Positions 25,578 through 34,497 of a stretch of 64,000 nt of DNA are shown here, one piece after another; the first letter of the stretch is position 1; the number at the start of each line of letters is the position of its first letter. The DNA comes from Bacillus sp. EB106-08-02-XG196 (GTDB taxonomy: Bacteria > Bacillota > Bacilli > Bacillales > Cytobacillaceae), in NCBI RefSeq assembly GCF_013396335.1, contig NZ_JABWSY010000009.1, forward strand, positions 186,001-250,000, given 5' to 3'. The notes beneath the pieces are model-generated. The model had not been told where the DNA came from. It made no database searches and was given only the letters and a program-made list of their open reading frames with translations. The position numbers and the translations under genes were made by a program.

Positions 25578-25933
25578 TTGCCATTACTCCCTTCGTATGA
25601 TAAAACTTGGAATGTTTCCCCTGCCATTACTTTTCCCGAAGGAATATGACAGCTAGGACAGAGTGCTATTTTCATATCTGGACGATATTCACTTCCGCAT
25701 AAGACACAGGAAGCCTTGGCTTCTTCAATATGAATGACCAATTCTGCACCTGTAGTAAAAAGATGAAGATTTTGATCACGGTAGATATCAAAGGCCATTC
25801 TGAGAGAATCTGGCATGGCATTCGAAATTTCGCCAACAATTATTTCAATTTTTTCGATTTTTTCAATCCCTCTTGAGGCTGCGTCTTCGTGAACAAGCTG
25901 AAGGATATCTCCCATTAGCGCCATTTCATGCAT
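25574..25933 (-). CDS. hypA: Nickel metallochaperone HypA
   Basis: This 119-residue protein starts MHEMALMGDILQLV; the N-terminal amine, His2 and Glu3 form the nickel site. The zinc site is CVLCGSEYRPDMKIALCPSC (two CxxC pairs, about residues 72-91). The ATG at 25933 keeps the required MHE start and has AAAGGTG 6 bases upstream; the longer GTG start at 25942 is rejected. It acts with HypB. Confidence 0.96.
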   Translation of the reverse strand: MHEMALMGDILQLVHEDAASRGIEKIEKIEIIVGEISNAMPDSLRMAFDIYRDQNLHLFTTGAELVIHIEEAKASCVLCGSEYRPDMKIALCPSCHIPSGKVMAGETFQVLSYEGSNGK

Positions 25934-26357
25934 GAAAATCACCTTTCGCGAAACCGATTTGATAGATTTGGTCCCTCTTCCTAAATGGTAGTGATGTTAA
26001 TCGTAATTCTCCTGTATTTGTCTTAAAATTAAATTCTTTTTGACAATTCAAACATTTCCCACTTGAATATAGTGTCGAAAGAGTAATAATTTGTGAACAT
26101 ACAGGACAAATTCCATTCCATGCCTGCATGTTCACACCGTGGCGCACTAGAATAACCGCTTTTCCATGAAAATATTTCATTTCAAGGTCGCTGATCCAAT
26201 CACTTTCTTTCATTAAAGGAATCCAGGTTATACCGAGCGCTCTATCCGCCGCACCTTCAAGTTTTTCTAAATCACCTTGAATGAAAGGTTCATAGACAGA
26301 CTTTACAGTTTGGAATACTCCATCGCCCAATTCTTTAAAAAAATCAAGCCGTTTCAT
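25926..26357 (-). CDS. Hydrogenase-operon protein with Rieske-like four-Cys domain
   Basis: This 143-residue protein is of unrecognised exact family. After a helical N-terminal part (1-60), residues 65-125 look like a Rieske fold: an ILVRHGVNMQAWNG lead-in, then C84PVC87 where Rieske proteins have C-P-x-H, and C102LNC105QKEFNFKTNTGEL where they have C-P-x-H-G-x-x-F-x-x-x-T-G. Both His ligands are Cys here, so a zinc or rubredoxin-like iron site is more likely than a 2Fe-2S Rieske centre. It overlaps the protease gene before and hypA after. A role in hydrogenase maturation or electron transfer is inferred from position. Confidence 0.7.
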   Translation of the reverse strand: MKRLDFFKELGDGVFQTVKSVYEPFIQGDLEKLEGAADRALGITWIPLMKESDWISDLEMKYFHGKAVILVRHGVNMQAWNGICPVCSQIITLSTLYSSGKCLNCQKEFNFKTNTGELRLTSLPFRKRDQIYQIGFAKGDFHA

Positions 26358-26826
26358 AACTCTGTCTCCAATAATTAACTTGATTAAGCACCACATCTCT
26401 AAGCGCTCCAAGATTTTGTTGGATTGTATCTGTTAATTCAACACCTAATTCCAGCGAGTACGGCTGCATTCCAAACATAACAATTTCTTTCGGATAGCGT
26501 TCTCTTAGCTTTGCTGCCATCAATACCTCTTGAAAACCAAGTTGATGAACGGACATCTTGATACCGAAATAAGCAGGAATTTCATCACCCACTAACGTGA
26601 TGATGGTGCCAGGCACCTTTCCGGCATTGATCGCGTCAATAATGATTAGGTTTTCCGCATCCTCAACCGGTCCTAGCAATCTCATCCCATCCGTCAAACC
26701 TTCGATAATTTCGACATCTTCATAATCTGACAAGGCTTCTCTCAATAATGGTAAAAGGTGAATGCCAACACCCTCATCAGAAAAGAGGGTGTTGCCAATT
26801 CCTAATATCGTGATTTTTCTATTCAT
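26344..26826 (-). CDS. Hydrogenase maturation endopeptidase (HyaD/HupD family)
   Basis: This 160-residue protease removes the C-terminal tail of the large subunit after nickel insertion. The N-terminus MNRKITILGIGNTLFSDEGVG is the family signature; Glu18 in DEGVG, Asp in INAGKVPG/IDAINAG (about residue 63-67) and His in SVHQLGFQE (about 92) are the nickel-sensing residues. The ATG at 26826 overlaps the end of the cytochrome b gene; longer versions are rejected because they read into it. Confidence 0.93.
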   Translation of the reverse strand: MNRKITILGIGNTLFSDEGVGIHLLPLLREALSDYEDVEIIEGLTDGMRLLGPVEDAENLIIIDAINAGKVPGTIITLVGDEIPAYFGIKMSVHQLGFQEVLMAAKLRERYPKEIVMFGMQPYSLELGVELTDTIQQNLGALRDVVLNQVNYWRQSYETA

Positions 26827-27613
26827 TATTTTTTTCACCAACTGACTTATTCGTTGTTGTTTTATAGCCTGTGAACATGGAAGAAATACAGCCATTTCGA
26901 TCAAGATAGTCATCCCGGAAAGCTAGATAAATGTGAATAACTGTAAATAACATGAAACCCCACATCCCCCAGTGATGCCATGAACGGACGGTAAAGCTGT
27001 CGCCTCCGAAAACAAACGGCACCCAGGTAAACAATTTCCCCCAGAAGGAATTGAGCTGCGGCTCAAAGTACATATAGAAACCGGTTAACATGACAATCCA
27101 TGAGCACAATCCGATGAAAATCCAGTAACTTAACTGCGCCAATGGATTGTGACCGACATAGTGAGGCTTTTTATTTGGTAAGAATAAATAGAACTTAACC
27201 GCTTCAAATACTTCCTTCACAAATATCCACCTGAAAGGATTTGAGGTTGCAAACTTATTTCCGACAAAGGTCCAATATAAGCGGTACATATGATTAATCA
27301 CAAAGATAAAAGCGAAAAAGAAATGGATATATCTCGCCCAGCCCATTAAGTTTGAATAATAGGCTTCTTCCGGGATGATAGCAGCGGTCATCGGATTCCC
27401 AATAAAGATACCCGTTGCCGTCAGGGCAATGATTGCCAGCATATTGACCCAATGCCAAATCCTTACCGGCAGTTCCCATACATAGGCTCTTACTTCATTT
27501 TTTACAGGCTTATAAAGTATTGGCCGTTCTGTGTGAAATATATTTTCACAGTTGGGATCAATTTTGATATCAGGTGGATTCGGCCCGTGATTTGGTAATT
27601 TTGGTGCAGCCAT
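26819..27613 (-). CDS. Ni/Fe-hydrogenase b-type cytochrome subunit
   Basis: This 264-residue membrane protein passes electrons from the small subunit to quinone. It has four to five hydrophobic helices with haem-ligand histidines in RIWHWVNMLAI (about residue 51-61), IHFFFAFIFVINHMYRLYW (about 91-109) and WHHWGMWGFMLFTVIHIYLAF (about 213-233), matching the HyaC/HupC/HydC family. It sits directly after the large subunit with an 11-base gap. It makes the enzyme a respiratory, membrane-bound uptake hydrogenase. Confidence 0.93.
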   Translation of the reverse strand: MAAPKLPNHGPNPPDIKIDPNCENIFHTERPILYKPVKNEVRAYVWELPVRIWHWVNMLAIIALTATGIFIGNPMTAAIIPEEAYYSNLMGWARYIHFFFAFIFVINHMYRLYWTFVGNKFATSNPFRWIFVKEVFEAVKFYLFLPNKKPHYVGHNPLAQLSYWIFIGLCSWIVMLTGFYMYFEPQLNSFWGKLFTWVPFVFGGDSFTVRSWHHWGMWGFMLFTVIHIYLAFRDDYLDRNGCISSMFTGYKTTTNKSVGEKNNE

Positions 27614-27624
27614 TTATCTCACTC

Positions 27625-29346
27625 CTAACCCAAACGAATTTCGGTGCTTTTGTTCGTTTCCAAATCTGTCAAGTGAACGGCACAGGCAAGACATGGATCA
27701 AACGAGTGAATAATCCTCATGATTTCTAACGGCTGCTCTTTATCTAGCATTTGTGTGCCTATTAGTGCAGCTTCATATGCACCAATTTTGTTTTTTGCAT
27801 CTCGTGGTGAAGCATTCCAGGTAGTAGGAACAACTGCTTGATAGTTCTCCGTTTTTCCATCTTTAATATCGATCCAATGTCCGAGTGCTCCGCGGGGTGC
27901 TTCCATCCAGCCCACACCTTTGGCACGTTCTGGCCATGTACTTGGCTCCCATTTTGTCCGGTCAAAGGTAACTTGATTGCCACCCTTTATATTTTTTAAG
28001 AGTTTATCCATATCATCCCTCAGCCAGCCCGATATCAGAACGGTTTCCAGACCTCGAGCAACAGTTCTTCCTAATGCAGATTGTAAGGCTGATACTGGAA
28101 GATCAAGCTTTTTCAAAGTATCATCAACGATATTTACAATATCTTCTCTTCCAGAGGCATAACCAACCATCATCCTCGCTAATGGTCCAGTTTCCATTGG
28201 ATGACCTTTCCAGCGCGGTGCCTTCAGCCAGCTATATTGTTTTTCGGTATCCAGTGTTTTAAACGGAGCCTTTGGTCCTGTATAATCAAAGGTTGTTTCC
28301 CCATCAAATGGGTGCTTTCCTTTTCCAGCACGTTTTCCATCGTAGGTGTACCAGGAATGATCAATAAACTCCTGAACATGCTTAGGATTTTTTAAATCGA
28401 CATCTAATACTTCGTTGAGGTTGCCATTAAGGATAATTCCTCTAGGCATTCTGTATAGCTTTGTATCATAAATATCTCCAGTCGAGAAATCACCATAGCA
28501 AAGGTAATTGTTTATTCCGCCGCCATAGGTCCAGTCCTTATAGAAAGAACCAATTGCGAGTAAATCAGGAATATAGACTTGATTAACAAACTGCTGCGCT
28601 TCATCAATAAGTCGTGAAACATGCATTAATCGTTCAGCATGTACTCCGTTATCACTATCAATATCAAGCGGTGTCGCCATACCACCGACAACATAGTGCG
28701 GATGTGGGTTTTTACCGCCAAATATCGTATGGATTTTCACTATTTCTTTCTGCCAATCTAATGCTTCTAAATAGTGTGCAACGGCAAGAAGGTTCACTTC
28801 AGGAGGAAGCTTATAGGCTTTATGACCCCAATAGCCATTTGCAAAAATCCCTAATTGACCGCTTGCAATCAACTTTTTGACCTTATTCTGAACATCAGTA
28901 AAATAGCCTGGTGAAGATTTGGGCCAGCTTGAGATGGATTGAGCAATTCTAGAGGTTTCAGCTGGATCTGCATTTGTAGCGCTCACTACATCCACCCAGT
29001 CTAGAGCGTGCAGATGATAAAAATGGACAACATGGTCATGAATAAACAATGTTTCGTTCATGATGTCACGAATAAGATGAGCGTTTCTCGGAATCTTTAT
29101 TTGTAAGGCATCCTCCACAGAACGAATAGAAGCCAGGGCATGGACGGTTGTACAAACACCGCATATTCTTTGTACATATGCCCAAACATCACGCGGGTCT
29201 CTGTCCTTTACAATGAGTTCGAGTCCGCGGACGGAAGTACCAGAACTAAAAGCGTCCTTTATGACACCGTTTTCATCTATATCTACTTCAACACGAAGAT
29301 GACCTTCAATTCTCGTAATCGGATCTACTACTATTCGTTCACTCAT
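27625..29346 (-). CDS. [NiFe]-hydrogenase large subunit (group 1-type uptake)
   Basis: This 573-residue catalytic subunit carries the NiFe site. The N-terminal ligand motif is RICGVCTTVHALAS (Cys62, Cys65), and the C-terminal is DPCLACAVH (Cys552, Cys555, His558). The 15-residue tail after His558 is the expected target of the maturation protease. The N-terminus VVDPITRIEGHLRVEV is typical. The ATG at 29346 is chosen because GGGGTGAAG precedes it; the frame remains open into the small-subunit gene. Its length and the attached cytochrome b fit group 1 H2-uptake enzymes. Confidence 0.97.
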   Translation of the reverse strand: MSERIVVDPITRIEGHLRVEVDIDENGVIKDAFSSGTSVRGLELIVKDRDPRDVWAYVQRICGVCTTVHALASIRSVEDALQIKIPRNAHLIRDIMNETLFIHDHVVHFYHLHALDWVDVVSATNADPAETSRIAQSISSWPKSSPGYFTDVQNKVKKLIASGQLGIFANGYWGHKAYKLPPEVNLLAVAHYLEALDWQKEIVKIHTIFGGKNPHPHYVVGGMATPLDIDSDNGVHAERLMHVSRLIDEAQQFVNQVYIPDLLAIGSFYKDWTYGGGINNYLCYGDFSTGDIYDTKLYRMPRGIILNGNLNEVLDVDLKNPKHVQEFIDHSWYTYDGKRAGKGKHPFDGETTFDYTGPKAPFKTLDTEKQYSWLKAPRWKGHPMETGPLARMMVGYASGREDIVNIVDDTLKKLDLPVSALQSALGRTVARGLETVLISGWLRDDMDKLLKNIKGGNQVTFDRTKWEPSTWPERAKGVGWMEAPRGALGHWIDIKDGKTENYQAVVPTTWNASPRDAKNKIGAYEAALIGTQMLDKEQPLEIMRIIHSFDPCLACAVHLTDLETNKSTEIRLG

Positions 29347-30418
29347 GTTCTTCACCCCGTTTGTCATCTATCTTTTTCTTAATTACTGTTCCAGTAGCAT
29401 GGACGGCAATTCCAGCAGTGGTTGCACCGATAACAGCTAAACCAACGGTATCTGGATTAATGGTGGTCTGTGTTCCCGGAATTTTTGCTCTGCGGGTGTA
29501 GAATGGTCCATTATCCCAGAAATCTTGTTCAGAGCAGCCAAAGCATGGATTTCCAGATTGGATTGGGTAGCTTACGCCGCTATTCCAGCGCATTTCTGCA
29601 CAGGAGTTATAAGTTGTTGGACCTTTACAGCCGACCTTGTATAAACAATATCCCTGCTTTGCTCCTTCATCGTCAAACGACTCGACAAAAAGCCCTGCAT
29701 CAAAATAAGCACGACGATTACATTTATCATGGATACGGTGGCGATAAAAGGCTTTTGGCCGGCCAAAATGATCTAATTCTGGAAGTTTTCCAAATGTGAT
29801 GATATGTGCGATCACACCTGTCATGACCTCTGCGATTGGAGGGCAGCCAGGGACAAGAATGGTTGGAGTATCTTTAATAAAGCTAGTAACTGGTTTAGCA
29901 CCTGTTGGATTTGGATGTGCCGCAGCAATTCCTCCCCATGATGAGCATGATCCATATGCGATGATTGCCTGAGCTCCTGCTGCCATTTCAAGAAAAGTCT
30001 CTTTCGCTGACACGCCGCCGACTGTTAAGAAGGCGTCGTCATCTGGAATACTTCCTTCAACTGCAAGGATATATTCGCCTTTGTAATCTTTTAAAACTTG
30101 CTTCATCGATGCTTCTGCTTGGTGGCCAGATGGTGCGGATAGTACTTCGGAGTATTCGAGTGAAATCATTTCTAGTAGTACACTTTCGGTTTTTGGCTGT
30201 GAAGATCGAATAAACGATTCTGAACAGCCTGTGCAATCCTGGAATTGCAGCCAAACCACTGGTACTCGATTTTTAATTTCCATAGCTTTTACCACTTGAT
30301 TGGACTGTGTATAATCTAGACCTAATGTCGCTGCTAATGCTGTACACATCTTGAGAAAGTCACGACGGCTAAACCCATGGTCCATAGCCGCTTCATACAC
30401 GGTTTTCTGTCTCTTCAT
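29339..30418 (-). CDS. [NiFe]-hydrogenase small subunit with Tat signal
   Basis: This 359-residue electron-transfer subunit has a Tat signal SRRDFLKM (Arg18-Arg19) followed by a hydrophobic stretch. Proximal cluster Cys are in DCTGCSES (Cys62, Cys65), with others in GSCSSWGG and CPPIAEV. Distal and medial sets follow (HDKCNRRAYFDAG, KQGYCLYKVGCKGP, NSCAEMRW, NPCFGCSEQDFWD). A C-terminal helix (about 320-345) anchors it in the membrane. The proximal motif is C-T-G-C, not the C-T-C-C of O2-tolerant group 1d enzymes. It is the first gene of an 11-gene operon, exported together with the large subunit. Confidence 0.97.
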   Translation of the reverse strand: MKRQKTVYEAAMDHGFSRRDFLKMCTALAATLGLDYTQSNQVVKAMEIKNRVPVVWLQFQDCTGCSESFIRSSQPKTESVLLEMISLEYSEVLSAPSGHQAEASMKQVLKDYKGEYILAVEGSIPDDDAFLTVGGVSAKETFLEMAAGAQAIIAYGSCSSWGGIAAAHPNPTGAKPVTSFIKDTPTILVPGCPPIAEVMTGVIAHIITFGKLPELDHFGRPKAFYRHRIHDKCNRRAYFDAGLFVESFDDEGAKQGYCLYKVGCKGPTTYNSCAEMRWNSGVSYPIQSGNPCFGCSEQDFWDNGPFYTRRAKIPGTQTTINPDTVGLAVIGATTAGIAVHATGTVIKKKIDDKRGEEHE

Positions 30419-30593
30419 CCGTTTCCCCTCCCATATACACTAATAAGGTTAAAAACATGATTTCAAAAAAATTGTAGTATAAAACGACTCCCTTCGTCCT
30501 GAATTTTCAAAAAAATACACAAAGAATCCTTAAGTGTATAAGTATATTGATTTTAGTTTTTAACTTGTAAATAATGTTATTTCAGAAAAAAAA

Positions 30594-30621
30594 GCCTTCA
30601 GAGAATCGAATCTCTGAAGGC
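30594..30621. terminator. Strong hairpin between hydrogenase operon promoter region and tatC
   Basis: A perfect 11-bp stem GCCTTCAGAGA/TCTCTGAAGGC with T-rich flanks on both sides ends tatA-tatC transcription before the hydrogenase genes. The rest of 30419-30593 is A/T-rich and must hold the hydrogenase promoter; TATACT-like -10 elements occur, but none with a convincing -35. Confidence 0.85.
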
Positions 30622-30635
30622 CTTTTTCACAGTAA

Positions 30636-31382
30636 TTATGCTTCTTCGGCAAACTCTTTTTCTTCTTCTTGAAGCTTTTTCATTCGTTTCTTGTAGACAA
30701 ACTTCGATAAGTTAATCGAGATTTCATAAAGTAGTAACAATGGCAGCGTTACTACAAAATCCGACATAAAATCCGGAGGTGTAATAACGATTGCAATTAG
30801 GATTAACACGAAGTATGCATATTTACGAATTTTCGCTAACACGAATGGATTAATAATTCCTAATGATGTTAAGAACATAACTACCGCTGGCAGCTCGAAT
30901 AATACACCAAACGGAAGGGTCATATTCAAAATAAAACGGAAATATCGGTCAGCCGTAAAGTTCGTTACAAACATTTCAGCTCCCATTTTAACTAAGAACT
31001 CTAGCACCATTGGGAAAATGATAAAGTAACCAAAAGCAAGTCCAACAATAAATAAAATAAACAGCGCTGGTATATACGAAAGGGTTATTTTTCTCTCGAT
31101 AGGTTTAAGCGCCGGCTTAACAAACGCCCATAATTGGCTTGCGAGCACTGGGATGGTACCTGCAATAGCAATAATAGTCGCAATCATAAAGTAAACCCAA
31201 ATAATATCGCTTGGTCCGAGGACAATCAATTTCACTTCTAAATCACGAACTAACCAACTGTAGATATCTGTAACATAAATGAATCCAACAATGAAAAAAA
31301 CAACAAAAGCAACTGCGGAAATAATAATCCGTTTACGCAGTTCATCTAAATGATCAACTAATTGCAATTCTTTATCTTCCAT
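30636..31382 (-). CDS. tatC: Twin-arginine translocase subunit TatC
   Basis: This 248-residue protein with six membrane helices is the receptor for RR signal peptides. The N-terminus QLVDHLDELRKRIIISAVAF carries the conserved HLxELR motif (His10, Glu13), and Glu in the FLVKMGAEMF-FNLTYFP-equivalent region and the NPFVLAKIRKYAYF loop are also typical. It lies downstream of tatA on the same strand. Its position beside a Tat-dependent hydrogenase suggests it serves that enzyme. Confidence 0.95.
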   Translation of the reverse strand: MEDKELQLVDHLDELRKRIIISAVAFVVFFIVGFIYVTDIYSWLVRDLEVKLIVLGPSDIIWVYFMIATIIAIAGTIPVLASQLWAFVKPALKPIERKITLSYIPALFILFIVGLAFGYFIIFPMVLEFLVKMGAEMFVTNFTADRYFRFILNMTLPFGVLFELPAVVMFLTSLGIINPFVLAKIRKYAYFVLILIAIVITPPDFMSDFVVTLPLLLLYEISINLSKFVYKKRMKKLQEEEKEFAEEA

Positions 31383-31480
31383 GTATTTCCCCTGCCAATT
31401 TCAAAGGTTGAAAAGTAATCATTCTTTAGAAAAACTAGATTGACACCGTTTTTATAGTTTAAAAGAAAATTGAAGAAAAA

Positions 31481-31507
31481 AAGGTGCAAGAAAGATTCTT
31501 ACACCTT
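31481..31507 (-). terminator. Hairpin after tatA
   Basis: AAGGTGCAAGAA pairs with TTCTTACACCTT with one mismatch, loop AGA, followed leftwards by T-rich sequence. It overlaps the tatA stop codon, so part of the transcripts may stop before tatC. Confidence 0.6.
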
Positions 31508-31700
31508 ATTTAGTCAATTTTTGTTTTTCCTCATCGATGTCTTTCATTACATCGTCTGTTAATTCACGAGTAGACTTTTTAAACTCCTTCAACGTTTGTC
31601 CAAAGGCACGGCCGATTTCAGGTAATTTCTTAGGTCCAAAAATAATGAGAGCTAGAGTTAAGATAAGGATTAATCCTGGTATTCCAATATTTGAGAACAT
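31506..31700 (-). CDS. tatA: Twin-arginine translocase pore subunit TatA
   Basis: This 64-residue protein has one membrane helix (residues 6-20, [16 protein letters not shown]), then the conserved hinge [15 protein letters not shown], an amphipathic helix, and a charged tail. It pairs with the tatC gene 123 bases downstream, like the minimal TatA-TatC systems of Bacillus. The start ATG is preceded by a GGGGATG site. Confidence 0.95.
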   Translation of the reverse strand: MFSNIGIPGLILILTLALIIFGPKKLPEIGRAFGQTLKEFKKSTRELTDDVMKDIDEEKQKLTK

Positions 31701-31925
31701 GCATTTACATCCCCTTTAGTTAATTATCTTTCTACTACGATTATAGTATTGATATACCGTTTTGAGTTAAATATACGTAATAATTCATATTAAATTCACA
31801 TTATTTATGAAAAATTACCTAGATGTGATATTCGGCATTTATATATGAACCTTTTCCTCTTAACAATTTACCAAGAACGGCACATGAAGTCAATGTAAAA
31901 TGGCATACTGAATTGTATAAATATT

Positions 31926-31955
31926 TTGACAATTAGGTATTTGTTCGTTTATAAT
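31926..31955 (+). promoter_or_regulatory. Consensus sigma-A promoter of the small gene at 32010
   Basis: TTGACA (31926-31931) and TATAAT (31950-31955) are separated by 18 bases; both hexamers are perfect. The predicted start near 31962 is about 50 bases before the gene. The rest of 31701-31925 shows nothing else recognisable except A/T-rich DNA. Confidence 0.75.
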
Positions 31956-32009
31956 TTCATCAATAGGAACATATACTATTGGAAACTCAAATGAATGGAT
32001 GTGATGAAG

Positions 32010-32249
32010 ATGGAATTTTCACTCAGTAGTTTTGATGGAGCCCTGCCTGTAGAAGTCACCATCGATGAAGAGAACGGAAGGTACATGATTCGCAAGAGCG
32101 ACCGAAGTGGGGAATACTTTAATAGCCCTAATGAATTAATTCAATGGGTGAAAGCTCATTTCCATGAGGAAGACTTCTGCCATCCAGATGAATTCAGAGG
32201 GATGCTTGATAAACTTACTGATTATGAATTAAATGGCGCATATTTTTAA
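32010..32249 (+). CDS. Small acidic protein of unknown function
   Basis: This 79-residue protein starts MEFSLSSFDGALPVEV and has acidic C-terminal content (HFHEEDFCHPDEFRGML). I do not recognise the family. It has a perfect sigma-A promoter and a strong terminator, so it is probably a real, well-expressed single gene. An in-frame ATG at 31995 is an alternative start; ATGs are crowded here and GGATGTG 5-11 bases before 32010 favours the later one. No membrane segment is seen. Confidence 0.7.
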   Translation: MEFSLSSFDGALPVEVTIDEENGRYMIRKSDRSGEYFNSPNELIQWVKAHFHEEDFCHPDEFRGMLDKLTDYELNGAYF

Positions 32250-32258
32250 CACAAAAAG

Positions 32259-32280
32259 AAGCATCGTTGTCGATGCTTCT
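32259..32280 (+). terminator. Terminator of the small acidic-protein gene
   Basis: GAAGCATCG pairs with CGATGCTTC with a TTGT loop, followed by TTTCTTT. Confidence 0.85.
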
Positions 32281-32312
32281 TTCTTTATGATGTATATTTC
32301 TACCTGCGAAAG

Positions 32313-32813
32313 TTAACGGCTGCCTTTTTTAATGCGGTCATAAATTCTATATTCGTACTTATAAGGATTTTTCTCATCTTTTATTCCTTTTACAGAGGAG
32401 ACAAGTTCCCACTGACGATCATTGAACTCTGGGAAGTAGGTATCCCCCTCAAACTCTTCCTCAATATGTGTGATATAAAGACGGTCTGCGTATTCAAACG
32501 TTTCTTTGAAAATTTCTGCCCCGCCAATTACGAAGATTTCATCTTCCTGTTTTCTACAATATTCAACAAATTCCTTCATAGAGTAGAAAACTTTCACATT
32601 ATTGACCTTATAATCCAGCTGCCGGGTAATCACGATATTTTCTCTGCCTGGAAGAGCTCGTCCAATAGATTCATGTGTTTTCCTGCCCATGGCAATCGGG
32701 TGCCCCATTGTTGTTCGTTTGAAGAACTTTAAATCCTCTGGTAAATGCCATGGCAATTGATTATCCTTGCCAATGACTCTGTTTTCATCCATAGCCACAA
32801 TAAAGGAAATCAT
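32313..32813 (-). CDS. folA: Dihydrofolate reductase
   Basis: This 166-residue enzyme reduces dihydrofolate to tetrahydrofolate. It starts [32 protein letters not shown], where Trp22 and Asp/Glu27 (here Glu in HLPEDLK) are the substrate site. NADPH motifs [23 protein letters not shown] and VIGGAEIF are intact. It overlaps the thyA stop (ATGA), forming the classic thyA-folA pair that recycles the dihydrofolate made by ThyA. It is the target of trimethoprim in this organism. Confidence 0.97.
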   Translation of the reverse strand: MISFIVAMDENRVIGKDNQLPWHLPEDLKFFKRTTMGHPIAMGRKTHESIGRALPGRENIVITRQLDYKVNNVKVFYSMKEFVEYCRKQEDEIFVIGGAEIFKETFEYADRLYITHIEEEFEGDTYFPEFNDRQWELVSSVKGIKDEKNPYKYEYRIYDRIKKGSR

Positions 32814-33604
32814 ACAGAGACGGCTCCTTTAATATGTGGATGCGGATCATAACCTTCTAAAGCGAAATCTTCAAAGGCAAAAGAAAAAATATCTTTTACG
32901 TTTGGATTTATTTTCACATTCGGTAATGTCCGAAGCTCGCGGTCCATCTGCATATTGACTTGTTCAATATGATTTTGATAGATATGTACATCTCCAAACG
33001 AGTGGATAAATTCACCTGGCTCCAAATCACATACCTGCGCAATCATCATGGTCAATAACGCGTAAGAGGCAATATTGAACGGTACGCCAAGAAACACATC
33101 CGCAGAGCGCTGATACAACTGACAGGATAATTTACCATCTGAAACGTAAAATTGAAACAAGCAATGACATGGTGCTAACGCCATTTTATCAATCTCTGCG
33201 ACATTCCAGGCATTCACAATCAGTCTTCGTGAATTAGGATTTGTTTTAATTTGATGAATTAACTCACTAATTTGGTCTACCGTCGTTCCATCAGCACCGG
33301 TCCATGAACGCCATTGATGTCCATAAACAGGACCCAGCTCCCCATTTTCATCCGCCCATTCATTCCAAATTCGCACACCATTTTCCTGCAAATAACGGAC
33401 ATTGGTATCACCATTTAAGAACCAAAGCAATTCATAAATAATTGACTTTAAGTGAAGCTTTTTAGTTGTTAATAATGGAAAGCCTTCTGCTAAATCAAAT
33501 CTCATTTGATAGCCAAATGTACTAATCGTCCCTGTTCCGGTGCGATCTCCCTTTTCCTGGCCATTTTTCAAAACATGCTCGCATAGCTCTAAATATTGCT
33601 TCAA
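32810..33604 (-). CDS. thyA: Thymidylate synthase ThyA
   Basis: This 264-residue enzyme, the standard length, converts dUMP to dTMP using methylene-THF. The active Cys is in [12 protein letters not shown] (about residue 146), with the folate/dUMP blocks [18 protein letters not shown] and [20 protein letters not shown] intact. The TTG at 33604 is chosen: GGGGAG lies about 10 bases before it and family proteins begin MKQYLEL. A longer ATG start at 33667 has no ribosome site. It is transcribed with folA. Confidence 0.97.
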   Translation of the reverse strand: MKQYLELCEHVLKNGQEKGDRTGTGTISTFGYQMRFDLAEGFPLLTTKKLHLKSIIYELLWFLNGDTNVRYLQENGVRIWNEWADENGELGPVYGHQWRSWTGADGTTVDQISELIHQIKTNPNSRRLIVNAWNVAEIDKMALAPCHCLFQFYVSDGKLSCQLYQRSADVFLGVPFNIASYALLTMMIAQVCDLEPGEFIHSFGDVHIYQNHIEQVNMQMDRELRTLPNVKINPNVKDIFSFAFEDFALEGYDPHPHIKGAVSV

Positions 33605-33681
33605 AACCGACACTCCCCTTGTCTTACATATGTTTTTCATTTTACCATAAAAGAATAAACCTTCCAATTTAACATGAAAGG

Positions 33682-34386
33682 TTAGTGAAGATTTCTAATA
33701 AATTGATACGTAAGAGGAGCGGCGGATTTTAATTGTTTATTTGTTTCTTTGTTTAAATGGTACATCGCAAATGTCTCCGCAAAATATTCCTCCACATGCA
33801 GGATGAAATAAGAGTTTCCGGGAAACAATATTCCTCTCTCTTGTTCCCAAATCAGTTGAAATTCTTTATTTTTGCTAACATTCTCGAAAACTAACTTATC
33901 AACTGAATGTGCCATTTCATGTAATTCTAAGTTAACCGATCCATGCCCTTTTCCTTTTTCGCTATGTCCTATTTTCACTAAAACCACCTGTGAGCCGCCA
34001 ATTCCCGGGACTGCATCCCACGTTGTTTGTGAATGATAGCCTCTTGGTATCTGCCCTGCTAGATATCGAGCTGTTTTGTTATCCGTTAATTTTCCTGTAA
34101 ACAGTTTAAGAGTAATATCATTTTGGTTTATTTTTTCAAGTAGCGTTTCAGGCAAGTTTGCCATTCTATTAATAATTCCGGCAGCTGCTTTTTCATCAAA
34201 AAGGCTGTTTGGTAATATAATCATTTGGTATAGATGTTGGAGGGAGTTTTCGTTATTTATAAATTGGTAGAGTTCAGAGTTTCTTGGATACTCACCAAGT
34301 GTAATGCTGTCAAATGAGGCTTTAGAGGTGGTAATCATCGACATAAATAATCCGGCAATGACGGAGGAAACGACCCATTTACGCAT
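33682..34386 (-). CDS. Secreted anthrax lethal-factor-like zinc metalloprotease domain protein
   Basis: This 234-residue protein has a signal peptide (residues 1-23, [22 protein letters not shown]). Zinc-metalloprotease elements are HEMAH (156-160) followed by SVD, and a downstream EEYFAET (199-205) whose Glu is the likely third ligand. This HExxH-SVD plus E-E-YFAE pattern resembles the ATLF (anthrax toxin lethal factor) catalytic domain; the receptor and translocation domains of toxins are absent. The start has GGAGG about 8 bases upstream. It sits next to the Ter gene block. Its substrate is unknown. Confidence 0.7.
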   Translation of the reverse strand: MRKWVVSSVIAGLFMSMITTSKASFDSITLGEYPRNSELYQFINNENSLQHLYQMIILPNSLFDEKAAAGIINRMANLPETLLEKINQNDITLKLFTGKLTDNKTARYLAGQIPRGYHSQTTWDAVPGIGGSQVVLVKIGHSEKGKGHGSVNLELHEMAHSVDKLVFENVSKNKEFQLIWEQERGILFPGNSYFILHVEEYFAETFAMYHLNKETNKQLKSAAPLTYQFIRNLH

Positions 34387-34497
34387 ATTATGATCCTCCT
34401 AGTAGTTTTATCATATACTAGAATTATAACATGGTAGATGAGCAGGTAGATTTGGTAATTTTTGATTCTACAAACTAAAAATTCCCCATATAATTGC

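Noticed and set aside
29470..29799. Rightward open frame of about 109 codons opposite the hydrogenase small subunit
   Set aside because: It has a low-complexity, non-protein-like composition, lies fully antisense to a certain gene, and has no start signal. Other rightward frames in 20330-30418 are rejected for the same reason.
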